Positions 1-8,595 of a stretch of DNA of 64,000 nt are shown piece after piece. The stretch comes from Rhizobium sp. SL86 (lineage in GTDB: Bacteria > Pseudomonadota > Alphaproteobacteria > Rhizobiales > Rhizobiaceae), in contig NZ_JAPPRJ010000001.1 in assembly GCF_026672545.1 (NCBI RefSeq), forward strand, positions 1,178,001 to 1,242,000. Direction: 5' to 3'. The first letter of the stretch is position 1; every line of letters starts with the position of its first letter. Both the position numbers and the translations under genes were made by a program. The notes under the pieces were generated by a model, which saw only the letters and a list, made by a program, of their open reading frames with translations, made no database searches and was not told the origin of the DNA.

Positions 1-497
1 GGCACCTGCCAATCGAAGGCATCGGTGAGGAGCCCCGCGAAGGTCGGGCCGGTGGCGATGCCGAGGGTCAGGCCGAAGAGGACGAGGCCCATGGCGCCGG
101 CTTGGCGATCTTCGGGAACGGTCTCGGCGATCAGGGCGAAGGCGGTCGGCGTCAGGGCTGCGCCCGCTGCGCCACCGAGAATGCGGGCGATGATCGCGAA
201 GGTCAGCGACGGCGCGAAAGCGACGGCCAGCGCGTCGGCGGCAAACAGCGCCAATGCTGGGAGAAGCAGGCGCCGCCGGCCAATCCGATCGCTGAGGAGG
301 CCGATGAGCGGGGCAAGCACGGCGTAGGACACCGCATAGGCAGAGACGAGCCAGGCGATATCGGCGGGTTTCTCGGCGAAGGCCGACGCCAGCGGCGTCA
401 GCATCGGCGCGAGCATGAACTCAACCGCGCCGACGAAATAGACCGCGAGCGCCAGGGTGGCGAGGATGAGCGAGGGCGATGGGGCTGGTTTCGGCAT
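1..497 (-). CDS. MFS transporter, N-terminal part (runs off the window)
   Basis: About 165 residues of a major facilitator superfamily permease are visible, with the 3' end beyond the left edge. The start is the ATG at 497 (MPKPAPSPS). A hydrophobic first helix follows, and then the loop 2-3 signature LLSDRIGRRRLL, typical of drug/proton antiporters, at about residues 62-73. Helices 3-5 follow. The gene starts inside the 3' end of the upstream merR gene (77 bp overlap), so the two are probably co-transcribed and the MerR protein may control this exporter. The substrate cannot be told; an Ara-like or Bcr-like efflux pump is likely. Confidence 0.85.
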   Translation of the reverse strand, partial: MPKPAPSPSLILATLALAVYFVGAVEFMLAPMLTPLASAFAEKPADIAWLVSAYAVSYAVLAPLIGLLSDRIGRRRLLLPALALFAADALAVAFAPSLTFAIIARILGGAAGAALTPTAFALIAETVPEDRQAGAMGLVLFGLTLGIATGPTFAGLLTDAFDWQV

Positions 498-879
498 GGG
501 CAAGCGTCTCCGGTACGCTGATGTCGTCCTGACCGGAGGCAGCCTTCAGGGTGATGAGAAGCTTCTGGCGACGGGTTTCGAGATCGGCCATCTGCCGTTC
601 GATCGCCGCAAGCTTCAACCGATGTGCAGCGGCCACCTTCGGACAGGCGGTGACCGTGGCGGGATCGTCGACTATGCAGTTGAGAAAGGTTGCGATTTCC
701 TCGGTGGTGAAGCCGAGCCGGATCATCCGGCCGATGCGGCGCACCAGAAGCATGTCGGCTTCGTCGAAATCGCGGTAGCCGTTCTCCTCGCGGGTGGCGC
801 GGATCAGGCCTACCTTCTCGTAGTGACGGATGGAGCGCACGCTCGCCCCCGTCCTTTTTGCAACGTCTCCGATCTTCAT
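421..879 (-). CDS. MerR family transcriptional regulator
   Basis: The 152-aa protein begins MKIGDVAKRTGASVRSIRHYEK, the winged-helix DNA-binding head of MerR proteins (residues 1-70, including the RHYEKVGLI segment). A dimerisation helix follows at about residues 80-115. Its only cysteines are Cys68 and Cys79, and no clear metal-binding Cys cluster is present, so a metal sensor is not supported. MerR regulators of the organic-ligand or redox type are more likely. The promoter in front (898-928) has the MerR 19-bp spacer over a perfect dyad, which implies autoregulation. The gene overlaps the start of an MFS transporter, its probable target. Confidence 0.9.
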   Translation of the reverse strand: MKIGDVAKRTGASVRSIRHYEKVGLIRATREENGYRDFDEADMLLVRRIGRMIRLGFTTEEIATFLNCIVDDPATVTACPKVAAAHRLKLAAIERQMADLETRRQKLLITLKAASGQDDISVPETLAHAETSPIALAHPRHPGARGLFRRRG

Positions 880-897
880 CCGCCCTCCTGCTGCATC

Positions 898-928
898 TCG
901 TAACCCCTGACATCAATGTCAGGGTCAA
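898..928 (-). promoter_or_regulatory. MerR-type promoter with 19-bp spacer and operator dyad
   Basis: Read on the minus strand, a -35 box TTGACC (928-923) is separated by exactly 19 bp from a -10-like TTACGA (903-898). The spacer carries the perfect inverted repeat CCCTGACAT-N2-ATGTCAGGG (905-924). A 19-bp rather than 17-bp spacer with a central dyad is the hallmark of MerR-activated promoters, where the regulator untwists the DNA. It lies just upstream of the merR start at 879 and would drive both merR and the MFS gene. Confidence 0.85.
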
Positions 929-939
929 GAGGCAATCGA

Positions 940-1407
940 TCAAGGAGCAACCGCGTTCTTTTCCGTGCCGACCGGGTGCTGCATGCGGGAACTGACCGCG
1001 ACGCGATTCCAGATGTTGATGGTTCCGATGGCGATCGTCAGTTTGGCGATGTCGGTCTCCGAGAAGATGGCGCGGACGGTTTCAAAAGCAGCGTCGGGAA
1101 TGCCCGTCTCGGCGGCGAGCGTCACGCTCTCGGTCCATTCGAGAATTGCCCGGTCGCGCGCATCGAAGAACGGGGACTCGCGCCAGACGGCGACGAGATG
1201 CAGCAACTGGGCGTCCATCCCGTCCGCCAGAGCGTCCTTCACATGCAGGTCGACGCAGTAGGCGCAACCGTTGATCTGCGAGGCGCGCAACTTGACGAGA
1301 TGAAGCGTGCGCTTGTCGAGGCCCGACTTGGTCACGGCGCCGTCGAGGGTGCGGACAGCCTGATAGAGTTCGGGTGCCAGCGCGGCGATGTTCAGTCTGG
1401 GGTGCAT
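940..1407 (-). CDS. Carboxymuconolactone decarboxylase / AhpD-like family protein
   Basis: This 155-aa protein belongs to the alkylhydroperoxidase AhpD-like family. The core shows CAYCVDLH, a CxxC followed by His (about residues 48-55), which is the redox and proton-relay motif of AhpD-type peroxidases. The ATG at 1407 (MHPRLNIAALAPELY) was chosen because family members start just before the helix LAPELYQAV; the open frame extends further upstream without family similarity. It is divergent from an rrf2-type regulator across a strong dyad at 1441-1467, so it is a likely target of that regulator. The exact substrate is unknown. Confidence 0.9.
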   Translation of the reverse strand: MHPRLNIAALAPELYQAVRTLDGAVTKSGLDKRTLHLVKLRASQINGCAYCVDLHVKDALADGMDAQLLHLVAVWRESPFFDARDRAILEWTESVTLAAETGIPDAAFETVRAIFSETDIAKLTIAIGTINIWNRVAVSSRMQHPVGTEKNAVAP

Positions 1408-1440
1408 GGGTGCCTCCGGTAGCGAGAGGGGTTGGCTGAG

Positions 1441-1467
1441 AATCATGGATAATATATATCCATGATT
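1441..1467. promoter_or_regulatory. Operator-like dyad between the AhpD-like and rrf2 genes
   Basis: A perfect inverted repeat, AATCATGGATA-N5-TATCCATGATT, lies in the divergent intergenic region. The A/T-rich centre and arm spacing resemble Rrf2-family operators such as those of NsrR and IscR-like proteins. Its position suggests that the Rrf2 protein represses both itself and the AhpD-like gene. Confidence 0.75.
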
Positions 1468-1501
1468 AGGACGCAATCCAAGAACGGAACGGGAGAAGGC
1501 G

Positions 1502-1996
1502 ATGCGGCGCATGAGCGACGGGGTGGAGGCGGCGCTGCACTGTGCCTTGGTGCTGGCCGGATTGCGGGAGGGCAAAGTGCTTCCGGGCAAGAGTCTCGCC
1601 GAATTGCACGGCGTTTCGGAAACCTATCTTCTGAAGCACCTGCGGGCGCTCGCTGCGGCTTCCGTCATTGATGCCGTGCCGGGGCCGCGCGGCGGCTATC
1701 GGCTGGCGCGCGACCCGGCGCGCATCACGTTGCTCGACATCGTCGAAGCGATCGACGGACGGGAGCCCGCCTTCGTCTGCCGCGAAATCCGCCGGCGCGG
1801 CCCCGGCAAGGCGAAGGACCCGTGCGCCTACAAGGCCGATTGCTTCATCAAGACCCGCATGATCGCCGCCGAGGAGGCTTGGCGGACTGCCCTGCAACAG
1901 CAAACCCTTGCCGATCTCGTTGCCGACGGAGCCCAATTGATCGACGCGCACAACAAGAAGGCGGTGGCGACCTACGTCGAGAACGCACAGCGCTGA
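1502..1996 (+). CDS. Rrf2 family transcriptional regulator
   Basis: The 164-aa protein has an N-terminal winged helix-turn-helix with the Rrf2 segments SLAELHGVSETYLLKHLRAL and GPRGGYRLARDPARITLLDIVEAI (about residues 30-85). The regulatory part contains Cys95, Cys110 and Cys116, three cysteines that could hold an Fe-S cluster or form disulfides. The AhpD-like neighbour points to control by oxidative or electrophile stress. The start ATG at 1502 is 34 bp after the operator dyad; an ATG four codons in (MSDGV) is a possible alternative. Confidence 0.9.
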   Translation: MRRMSDGVEAALHCALVLAGLREGKVLPGKSLAELHGVSETYLLKHLRALAAASVIDAVPGPRGGYRLARDPARITLLDIVEAIDGREPAFVCREIRRRGPGKAKDPCAYKADCFIKTRMIAAEEAWRTALQQQTLADLVADGAQLIDAHNKKAVATYVENAQR

Positions 1997-2163
1997 GCGA
2001 TATCGGCCGGCCGACAGCGAATAACCAATCCCGCCAATCACCGCCTTTTCTTCGCCAAGGCCGCACGTCATCAAAACCTTGTTGAATCAGCCCAATTTCC
2101 GGCCCTTTTAATCGACCCCGTCTGGGGACCGTCTGACTTCTCCCCGGCGAGATCGGGGATCAG

Positions 2164-3171
2164 ATGGCGGTTTCGCATCACAATACGGAAGGCTTGGCTC
2201 GTGGCGCGCGGATGCTGCGCACGGCGCTTGGGTCCGCCATCGCCCGGTTTCTCGAAGACGCCGCCGTCGTCGAGGTGATGCTGAACCCGGACGGGCGCAT
2301 CTGGATCGATCGTCTTTCCGAAGGATTATCCGACACCGGCGAGCGGCTATCGCCGGCAGATGGCGAGCGCATCGTGCGCCTGGTCGCGCATCACGTCGGC
2401 GCCGAGGTTCATGCAGGTCACCCGCGCGTCTCGGCCGAACTACCCGAGACCGGCGAACGGTTCGAGGGGCTGTTGCCGCCGGTGGTCGCGGCGCCGGCCT
2501 TCGCTATCCGCAAGCCTGCGGTTGCCGTGTTCACGCTCGACGATTACGTCCGCGCCGGGATCATGTCGGCGGCGCAGGCCGAGGCGCTGCGGGCTGGCGT
2601 CGCCACCCGCGCCAACATCCTCGTCGCCGGCGGCACCTCGACCGGCAAGACGACGCTGGCCAATGCGCTGCTGGCGGAGGTGGCGAAGACCTCCGATCGC
2701 GTCGTCATCATCGAGGATACGCGCGAGCTGCAATGCGCGGCACCGAATCTTGTAGCGATGCGGACCAAGGACGGCGTCGCCTCGCTCTCCGATCTCGTGC
2801 GTTCTTCACTTCGCTTGCGCCCCGACCGCATCCCGATCGGCGAAGTGCGCGGCGCAGAGGCACTCGACCTGCTGAAAGCGTGGGGCACCGGCCATCCGGG
2901 CGGCATCGGCACGATCCACGCCGGCAGCGCCATCGGCGCGCTGCGGCGGATGGAACAGCTCATCCAGGAAGCCGTCGTCACCATCCCGCGCGCGCTGATC
3001 GCCGAGACGATCGACCTCGTCGCCGTGCTCTCCGGCCGTGGCTCCGCCCGCCGGCTCACCGAACTCGCCCGTGTCGATGGCCTTGGTCCGGACGGCGATT
3101 ACCGCGTCGTGCCCGCCGTCGACGGCGCATCGAACGCGATCAGCTCCAACCCGGAAGGAGAAACTCCGTGA
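2164..3171 (+). CDS. trbB: Conjugal transfer ATPase TrbB (VirB11 family)
   Basis: This is the hexameric secretion ATPase that powers pilus assembly and DNA transfer in trb-type type IV secretion systems. In 335 residues it shows the VirB11 N-domain, then Walker [11 protein letters not shown] (from about residue 156), the Asp box VIIEDTREL, and the His box [15 protein letters not shown] (about residues 240-255). It starts with ATG preceded by GGGGATC. The stop overlaps the GTG start of trbC. The 167 bp in front of it hold no recognisable gene, and the usual traG/copG neighbours are not adjacent. Confidence 0.97.
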   Translation: MAVSHHNTEGLARGARMLRTALGSAIARFLEDAAVVEVMLNPDGRIWIDRLSEGLSDTGERLSPADGERIVRLVAHHVGAEVHAGHPRVSAELPETGERFEGLLPPVVAAPAFAIRKPAVAVFTLDDYVRAGIMSAAQAEALRAGVATRANILVAGGTSTGKTTLANALLAEVAKTSDRVVIIEDTRELQCAAPNLVAMRTKDGVASLSDLVRSSLRLRPDRIPIGEVRGAEALDLLKAWGTGHPGGIGTIHAGSAIGALRRMEQLIQEAVVTIPRALIAETIDLVAVLSGRGSARRLTELARVDGLGPDGDYRVVPAVDGASNAISSNPEGETP

Positions 3172-3500
3172 TCCAAGTCGCACGCCTCGCGCGCCAACGC
3201 CTCGCCATGACCGTATCGATCGTCGCGCTCAGCGTGGCGCTGACGGCGCCCGCCCATGCCTCCGGCTCTTCGATGCCGTGGGAACAGCCGCTGCAGCAGA
3301 TCCTGCAGTCGATCGAAGGCCCTGTCGCCAAAATCATCGCCGTGATCATCATCATCACCACGGGCTTGGCGCTCGCGTTCGGCGACACCTCTGGCGGGTT
3401 CCGCCGCCTGATCCAGATCGTCTTCGGCCTGTCGATCGCGTTTGCCGCCAGCTCGTTCTTCCTCAGCTTCTTCTCGTTCGGCGGCGGAGCGCTGGTCTGA
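3168..3500 (+). CDS. trbC: TrbC/VirB2 family major pilin precursor
   Basis: The 110-aa protein is the conjugative pilin subunit. It has a basic N-terminus and a hydrophobic signal segment ending at about APAHA (residues 24-28), then two hydrophobic helices (IIAVIIIITTGLALAF and IVFGLSIAFAASSFFL) joined by a short polar loop, the VirB2/TrbC layout. A GTG start at 3168 overlaps the trbB stop in a GTGA arrangement, which implies translational coupling. The stop overlaps the trbD start as TGATG. Confidence 0.93.
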   Translation: MIQVARLARQRLAMTVSIVALSVALTAPAHASGSSMPWEQPLQQILQSIEGPVAKIIAVIIIITTGLALAFGDTSGGFRRLIQIVFGLSIAFAASSFFLSFFSFGGGALV

Positions 3501-3781
3501 TGGCGGGTGTCGACGACCAGAGCGGCGAAGTGCCGGGTTTCACCGTGCCGGTGCACAGGGCGCTGACCGAGCCGATCCTGCTCGGCGGCGCCCCGCGTGC
3601 CATCGCCATCATGAACGGCACGCTCGCCGGCGCTGTTGGTCTCGGCCTTCGTCTCTGGCTGGTCGGCATCGTCATCTGGGCCATCGGCCACCTTGCGGCG
3701 GTGTGGGCGGCGAAGCGCGACCCGCTCTTTGTCGAGGTCGGTCGCCGTCATCTGCGCATCCCTGCGCACCTTTCGGTCTGA
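3500..3781 (+). CDS. trbD: TrbD, inner-membrane T4SS protein (VirB3 family)
   Basis: This is a 93-aa protein with the VirB3/TrbD motif GFTVPVHRALTEPILLGG near residues 13-30, followed by a hydrophobic hairpin (about residues 38-70). It works next to the TrbE ATPase in pilus assembly at the inner membrane. It starts in the TGATG overlap with trbC and ends 12 bp before trbE. Confidence 0.93.
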   Translation: MAGVDDQSGEVPGFTVPVHRALTEPILLGGAPRAIAIMNGTLAGAVGLGLRLWLVGIVIWAIGHLAAVWAAKRDPLFVEVGRRHLRIPAHLSV

Positions 3782-3793
3782 AGGGGCGCGGCC

Positions 3794-6232
3794 ATGATGA
3801 ACCTCGCCGAATATCGCAACCGCAATCGACGTCTCGCCGATTTTCTCCCCTGGGCGGCCTTGGTCGGCCCTGGCATCGTGCTCAACAAGGACGGCAGTTT
3901 CCAACGCACTGCAGGCTTCCGTGGTCCCGATCTTGACTCGGCTGTGCCCGCCGAGTTGGTCGCCGTCGCAGGCCGCCTCAACAATGCCTTCCGCCGTCTC
4001 GGCAGCGGTTGGGCGATCTTCGTCGAGGCGCAACGCCATGCAGCGGGCGTCTATCCCGCGAGCCGCTTTTCCGATGCTGCCTCGGCGCTGGTCGATGCCG
4101 AGCGGAAAGCCGACTTCGAAGAAGCGGGAGCACACTTCGAGTCCAGCTACTTCCTGACCTTCGCCTATCTGCCGCCGGCCGAGGACGCCGCGCGCGCCGA
4201 GACATGGCTCTACGAAGGCCGCGAGAAGACCGGCATCGACGCGCACGAGGTGATGGCCGGTTTTGCCGACCGCACCGACCGGCTGCTGCATCTCATCGAA
4301 GCCTTCATGCCGGAGTGCCGCTGGCTCGATGACGGCGAGACGCTAACCTATCTGCACGGCTGTGTCTCCACGCACCGGCATCGCGTCCGCGTTCCCGAGA
4401 CGCCGATGTATCTCGACGCGCTCTTGGCCGATCAGCCGCTCACCGGCGGGCTGGAGCCGCGGCTGGGAGCGCAGTACCTGCGCGTTCTGACCATCACCGG
4501 CTTTCCGACAGCGACGACACCGGGCCTGCTCGACGAACTGAACCGGCTCGCCTTTCACTATCGCTGGTCCACTCGCGCCATCCTGCTCGACAAGACCGAT
4601 GCCACGAGACTGCTCACCAAGATCCGTCGTCAGTGGTTCGCCAAGCGTAAGTCGATCGCCGCGATCGTGAAGGAGGTGATGACCAACGAGCAATCCGTGC
4701 TGATGGACACGGATGCCTCGAACAAGGCGGCAGATGCCGATCTCGCGCTTCAGGAACTCGGCGCCGACTATGCCGGCATCGCCTATGTCACCGCCACCGT
4801 GACGGTGTGGGACGCCGATCCGCGCGTCGCCGACGAGAAGCTGCGGCTGGTCGAGAAGGTTGTCCAGGGCCGCGACTTCACCGCGATGGTGGAGACCATC
4901 AACGCGGTGGACGCCTGGCTCGGCAGCCTGCCGGGGCATGTCTATGCGAACGTCCGGCAGCCACCGATTTCCACGCTCAATCTCGCCCACATGATCCCCC
5001 TCAGTGCCGTGTGGGCGGGGCCGGAACGGGACGAGCACTTCGGCGCCGCTCCCTTGCTCTTCGGTAAGACCGAAGGCTCGACCCCGTTCCGGTTTTCCCT
5101 TCATGTCGGTGATGTCGGCCACACGCTGGTGGTCGGTCCGACCGGTGCCGGCAAATCGGTGCTGCTGGCGCTGATGGCCTTGCAGTTCCGCCGTTATGCC
5201 GGGGCTCAGGTCTTCGCCTTCGATTTCGGTGGTTCGATCCGCGCCGCCGCGCTCGCGATGCGGGGCGACTGGCACGATCTCGGCGGCGGCCTGACGGACG
5301 GATCGGAAACCTCCGTCAGTCTGCAACCGCTCGCCCGCATCGAACAGACCGCCGAACGCGCCTGGGCCGGGGACTGGATCGTCGCCATCCTCATCCGCGA
5401 AGGCGTCGCCATCACACCGGAGGTCAAGGAGCACATCTGGACGGCGCTGACCTCGCTCGCCTCGGCACCGATCGAGGAACGCACGATCACCGGCCTCTGC
5501 GTCCTGTTGCAGTCGAACGACCTGAAGCAGGCGTTGCGTCCATATTGTATCGGCGGGGCCTGGGGCCGGTTGCTCGATGCTGAGAGCGAACATCTCGGCA
5601 CAGCCACCGTGCAGGCGTTCGAGACCGAAGGGCTGATCGGCACGGAAGCCGCGCCCGCCGTTCTCGCCTATCTCTTCCACCGCATCGAGGATCGGCTCGA
5701 CGGATCGCCGACGCTCATCATCGTCGATGAGGGCTGGCTGGCGCTCGACGACGAAGGCTTCGCCGGCCAGCTTCGCGAATGGCTGAAGACGCTGCGCAAG
5801 AAGAACGCCAGCGTGATCTTCGCAACACAAAGCCTGTCAGACATTGACGGATCGGCGATCGCGCCCGCGATCATCGAGAGTTGCCAGACCCGGTTGCTGC
5901 TGCCGAACGAGCGCGCGATCGAGCCGCAGATCACCGCCATCTATCGCCGTTTCGGTCTCAACGACCGCCAGATCGAGATCATCGCGCGGGCCATGCCCAA
6001 GCGCGACTATTACTGCCAGTCTCGGCGCGGCAACCGGCTGTTCGAGCTGGGCCTGTCGGAGGTGGCATTGGCGCTCTGCGCCGCGTCCTCGAAGACGGAT
6101 CAGGCGGGGATCGCGAAGATCGTCGCCGAGTACGGCCGCGATGGTTTCCTCGACGCCTGGCTGCGCCATCGCGGCTCCGGCTGGGCCGCCGACCTCATTC
6201 CCGACCTCACCAATCTGGAGACACGCCCATGA
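3794..6232 (+). CDS. trbE: Conjugal transfer ATPase TrbE (VirB4 family)
   Basis: At 812 aa this is a full-length VirB4-type ATPase, the largest energy-supplying subunit of the transfer channel. The N-terminal CagE/TrbE domain precedes a Walker A GPTGAGKSVL at about residues 447-456, and a Walker B LIIVDEGWL lies near residues 639-647. The conserved tail segment with IFATQSLSDI follows. Two adjacent ATG codons (3794, 3797) are possible starts. Its stop overlaps the ATG of trbJ by four bases. Confidence 0.97.
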   Translation: MMNLAEYRNRNRRLADFLPWAALVGPGIVLNKDGSFQRTAGFRGPDLDSAVPAELVAVAGRLNNAFRRLGSGWAIFVEAQRHAAGVYPASRFSDAASALVDAERKADFEEAGAHFESSYFLTFAYLPPAEDAARAETWLYEGREKTGIDAHEVMAGFADRTDRLLHLIEAFMPECRWLDDGETLTYLHGCVSTHRHRVRVPETPMYLDALLADQPLTGGLEPRLGAQYLRVLTITGFPTATTPGLLDELNRLAFHYRWSTRAILLDKTDATRLLTKIRRQWFAKRKSIAAIVKEVMTNEQSVLMDTDASNKAADADLALQELGADYAGIAYVTATVTVWDADPRVADEKLRLVEKVVQGRDFTAMVETINAVDAWLGSLPGHVYANVRQPPISTLNLAHMIPLSAVWAGPERDEHFGAAPLLFGKTEGSTPFRFSLHVGDVGHTLVVGPTGAGKSVLLALMALQFRRYAGAQVFAFDFGGSIRAAALAMRGDWHDLGGGLTDGSETSVSLQPLARIEQTAERAWAGDWIVAILIREGVAITPEVKEHIWTALTSLASAPIEERTITGLCVLLQSNDLKQALRPYCIGGAWGRLLDAESEHLGTATVQAFETEGLIGTEAAPAVLAYLFHRIEDRLDGSPTLIIVDEGWLALDDEGFAGQLREWLKTLRKKNASVIFATQSLSDIDGSAIAPAIIESCQTRLLLPNERAIEPQITAIYRRFGLNDRQIEIIARAMPKRDYYCQSRRGNRLFELGLSEVALALCAASSKTDQAGIAKIVAEYGRDGFLDAWLRHRGSGWAADLIPDLTNLETRP

Positions 6233-6987
6233 CACTGTGCCGTTCGCGCGCGGCGCGCTTCGCCGCCGCCTTGCTTTCAGCCTCCGCCGCCATCGCGCCG
6301 ATGCTGCCGATGCCGGCGCAAGCCATCATCGTCTTCGATCCGACGAACTATGCGCAGAACGTCCTTCAGGCCGCCCGCGCGCTCCAGCAGATCACCAACC
6401 AGATCACCTCGCTGCAGAACGAAGCGCAGATGCTCATCAACCAGGCCCGCAATCTGGCGAGCCTGCCGTATTCCTCGCTCCAGCAGCTTCAACAATCCGT
6501 GCAACGCACGCAGCAGCTTCTGGGGCAGGCGCAGAACATCGCCTATGACGCTCAGCAGATCGATCGGGCCTTCCAGCAGAAATATTCGGCCGCCTCGATG
6601 TCGGCGTCGGACCAGCAACTCGTCGCCGACGCCCGCTCGCGCTGGCAGAACACGGTCGGCGGCTTGCAGGACGCCATGCGCGTGCAGGCCGGCGTCGTCG
6701 GCAACATCGACACCAACCGCGCGCAGATGTCGGCGCTGGTCGGCGCCAGCCAGTCGGCGAACGGTGCGCTTCAGGCGACACAGGCCGGCAATCAGCTTCT
6801 CGCGCTCCAGGCGCAGCAACTCGCCGACCTCACGGCGGTGGTCGCCGCCAACGGCCGGGCGCAGGCGCTCAGCGACGCCGAGCGGGCGGCCGCGGCCGAG
6901 CAGGGTCGCGAACAGCGCCGGCGCTTCCTGACGCCGGGCACGGGCTACCAGCCCGGTTCGGCCAAGATGTTCTACGGCAGCAACTGA
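6229..6987 (+). CDS. trbJ: TrbJ (VirB5-like) transfer protein
   Basis: This 252-aa periplasmic protein has a signal peptide ending at about PAQA (residue 32) and then long Gln-rich helices (QAARALQQITNQITSLQNEAQ and repeats of the same kind), the usual TrbJ/VirB5 composition for a minor pilus component. The start was set at the ATG at 6229, inside the trbE stop, because it directly precedes the signal peptide. The open frame continues upstream only as a shadow of trbE. Confidence 0.94.
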   Translation: MTLCRSRAARFAAALLSASAAIAPMLPMPAQAIIVFDPTNYAQNVLQAARALQQITNQITSLQNEAQMLINQARNLASLPYSSLQQLQQSVQRTQQLLGQAQNIAYDAQQIDRAFQQKYSAASMSASDQQLVADARSRWQNTVGGLQDAMRVQAGVVGNIDTNRAQMSALVGASQSANGALQATQAGNQLLALQAQQLADLTAVVAANGRAQALSDAERAAAAEQGREQRRRFLTPGTGYQPGSAKMFYGSN

Positions 6988-6997
6988 GGGTACGGCG

Positions 6998-7267
6998 ATG
7001 GACGGCAAGACCCTCGCACGCTTCGGCGCCGTCGCCTTCGTCGCGGTGGCGATCACCGCCTCGGTGATCGAGCTGACTCGCAAGGACGAAGCGACGGAGA
7101 TCCGTACCCTCAGCCGTCCTCACGTCAGTGATCCCGGATCGCTGCGAGCCACGCTACGGCATTGCCGGGACCTGGGCGAGGCCGCCAGCCGTGACGCGGC
7201 CTGCCTCAAGGCATGGGCGGAGAACCGGGACCGGTTCCTCGGCGCTACTTCACCGGAGGCGCATTGA
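6998..7267 (+). CDS. trbK: TrbK-like putative entry exclusion protein
   Basis: This small 89-aa protein has an N-terminal membrane helix (FGAVAFVAVAITASVIEL, about residues 9-26) and a polar C-terminal domain with two Cys (HCRDLGEAASRDAACLKAW). The position between trbJ and trbL and this pattern match the TrbK-alt family found in trb clusters of genomic islands. In related plasmids TrbK limits entry of a second copy. That role is inferred from family and position. Confidence 0.8.
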   Translation: MDGKTLARFGAVAFVAVAITASVIELTRKDEATEIRTLSRPHVSDPGSLRATLRHCRDLGEAASRDAACLKAWAENRDRFLGATSPEAH

Positions 7268-7269
7268 CC

Positions 7270-8595
7270 ATGGGCGGCTCCGGCGTCATCGACCATTTTC
7301 TGGAGGTCTTCACCCGCTACATCGACAGCGGCTTCGGCCTGTTGCAGGGCGAGGTGGCCTTCATCGCCACGACGTTGATCGTCATCGACGTGACGCTGGC
7401 CGCACTGTTCTGGTCGTGGGGCGCCGACAACGACATCATCGCGCGGCTGATCAAGAAGACCCTGTTCGTCGGCGTCTTCGCCTATATCATCGGCAATTGG
7501 AACAACCTCGCGCGCATCGTCTTCGAGAGTTTCGCGGGGCTCGGCCTGAAGGCGTCCGGCACGGGGTTCTCGACCGCCGACCTCCTGCGCCCCGGCAAGG
7601 TGGCGCAGACGGGGCTCGATGCGGGTCGGCCGCTGCTCGATTCCATTTCCGACCTGATGGGCTGGGTGTCGTTCTTCGAGAACTTCATCCAGATCGCCTG
7701 CCTGCTGTTCGCTTGGGCGCTGATCCTGCTCGCCTTCTTCATCCTCGCGGTCCAGCTCTTCGTCACCCTGATCGAGTTCAAGCTGACGACGCTCGCCGGC
7801 TTCGTGCTGATCCCCTTCGGCCTCTTTGGCAAATCCGCTTTCATGGCCGAGCGGGTGCTCGGCAACGTCATCTCGTCCGGGATCAAGGTGATGGTGCTCG
7901 CGGTCATCATCGGCATCGGCTCCACGCTGTTTTCCGAGTTCACCGCTGGCTTCAACGGCGCGACGCCGACCATCGACGACGCCATGGCGATCGTGCTGGC
8001 GGCGTTGTCGCTGCTCGGCCTCGGCATCTTCGGTCCCGGCATCGCCAACGGCCTCGTCTCCGGCGGCCCGCAGCTCGGTGCGGGCGCGGCGATCGGAACG
8101 GGCCTTGCCGCTGGCGGCATGGCGGTGGCGGGTGCTGCGACGGTCGGCGCCGTCGCCTCCGGTGGCGCCGCATTGGCGGGAGGTGCTGCCGCAGCGGCGC
8201 GTGGTGGGGCTGCTCTCGTGGGGCGCGCGTCCACCGCCTACAGCCTTGGCGCCGCCGGACAGACCGGCGTTTCTGGCGTCGCCTCTGGCCTCGGCAATGT
8301 CGCCAGCACCGGCGTCTCCAAACTCGGCTCGGCGATCGCCAGCCCGTTCAGGCGCGCCGCCGCGTCGATGAAGGAGAGCTTCGGATCTGGTGGCCAGTCG
8401 GTCACCGACGAAGGGCGCTCATCGGATGCCGCCGCTTCCTCCTCTGCAACCAACGAAGGTCCGCCCGCTTGGGCCAAGCGCATGAAGCGCTCGCAAGCGA
8501 TGTCGCACGGCGTCCAGGCCGCCGCCCATGCGGTCAGGTCCGGTGACAGCCATGGCGGCGGCTCGTCCGTCCATCTTTCTGAAAGCGACCGCTGA
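7270..8595 (+). CDS. trbL: TrbL/VirB6 polytopic membrane protein
   Basis: The 441-aa inner-membrane channel subunit has several predicted membrane helices in its first two thirds, then an Ala/Gly-rich tail (about residues 270-360) and a low-complexity Ser/Ala C-terminus, as in TrbL. The ATG at 7270 (MGGSGVIDHFLEVFTRYI) was preferred to the longer frame because it follows the trbK stop by two bases and begins at the conserved first helix. The stop overlaps the start of trbF. Confidence 0.94.
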   Translation: MGGSGVIDHFLEVFTRYIDSGFGLLQGEVAFIATTLIVIDVTLAALFWSWGADNDIIARLIKKTLFVGVFAYIIGNWNNLARIVFESFAGLGLKASGTGFSTADLLRPGKVAQTGLDAGRPLLDSISDLMGWVSFFENFIQIACLLFAWALILLAFFILAVQLFVTLIEFKLTTLAGFVLIPFGLFGKSAFMAERVLGNVISSGIKVMVLAVIIGIGSTLFSEFTAGFNGATPTIDDAMAIVLAALSLLGLGIFGPGIANGLVSGGPQLGAGAAIGTGLAAGGMAVAGAATVGAVASGGAALAGGAAAAARGGAALVGRASTAYSLGAAGQTGVSGVASGLGNVASTGVSKLGSAIASPFRRAAASMKESFGSGGQSVTDEGRSSDAAASSSATNEGPPAWAKRMKRSQAMSHGVQAAAHAVRSGDSHGGGSSVHLSESDR

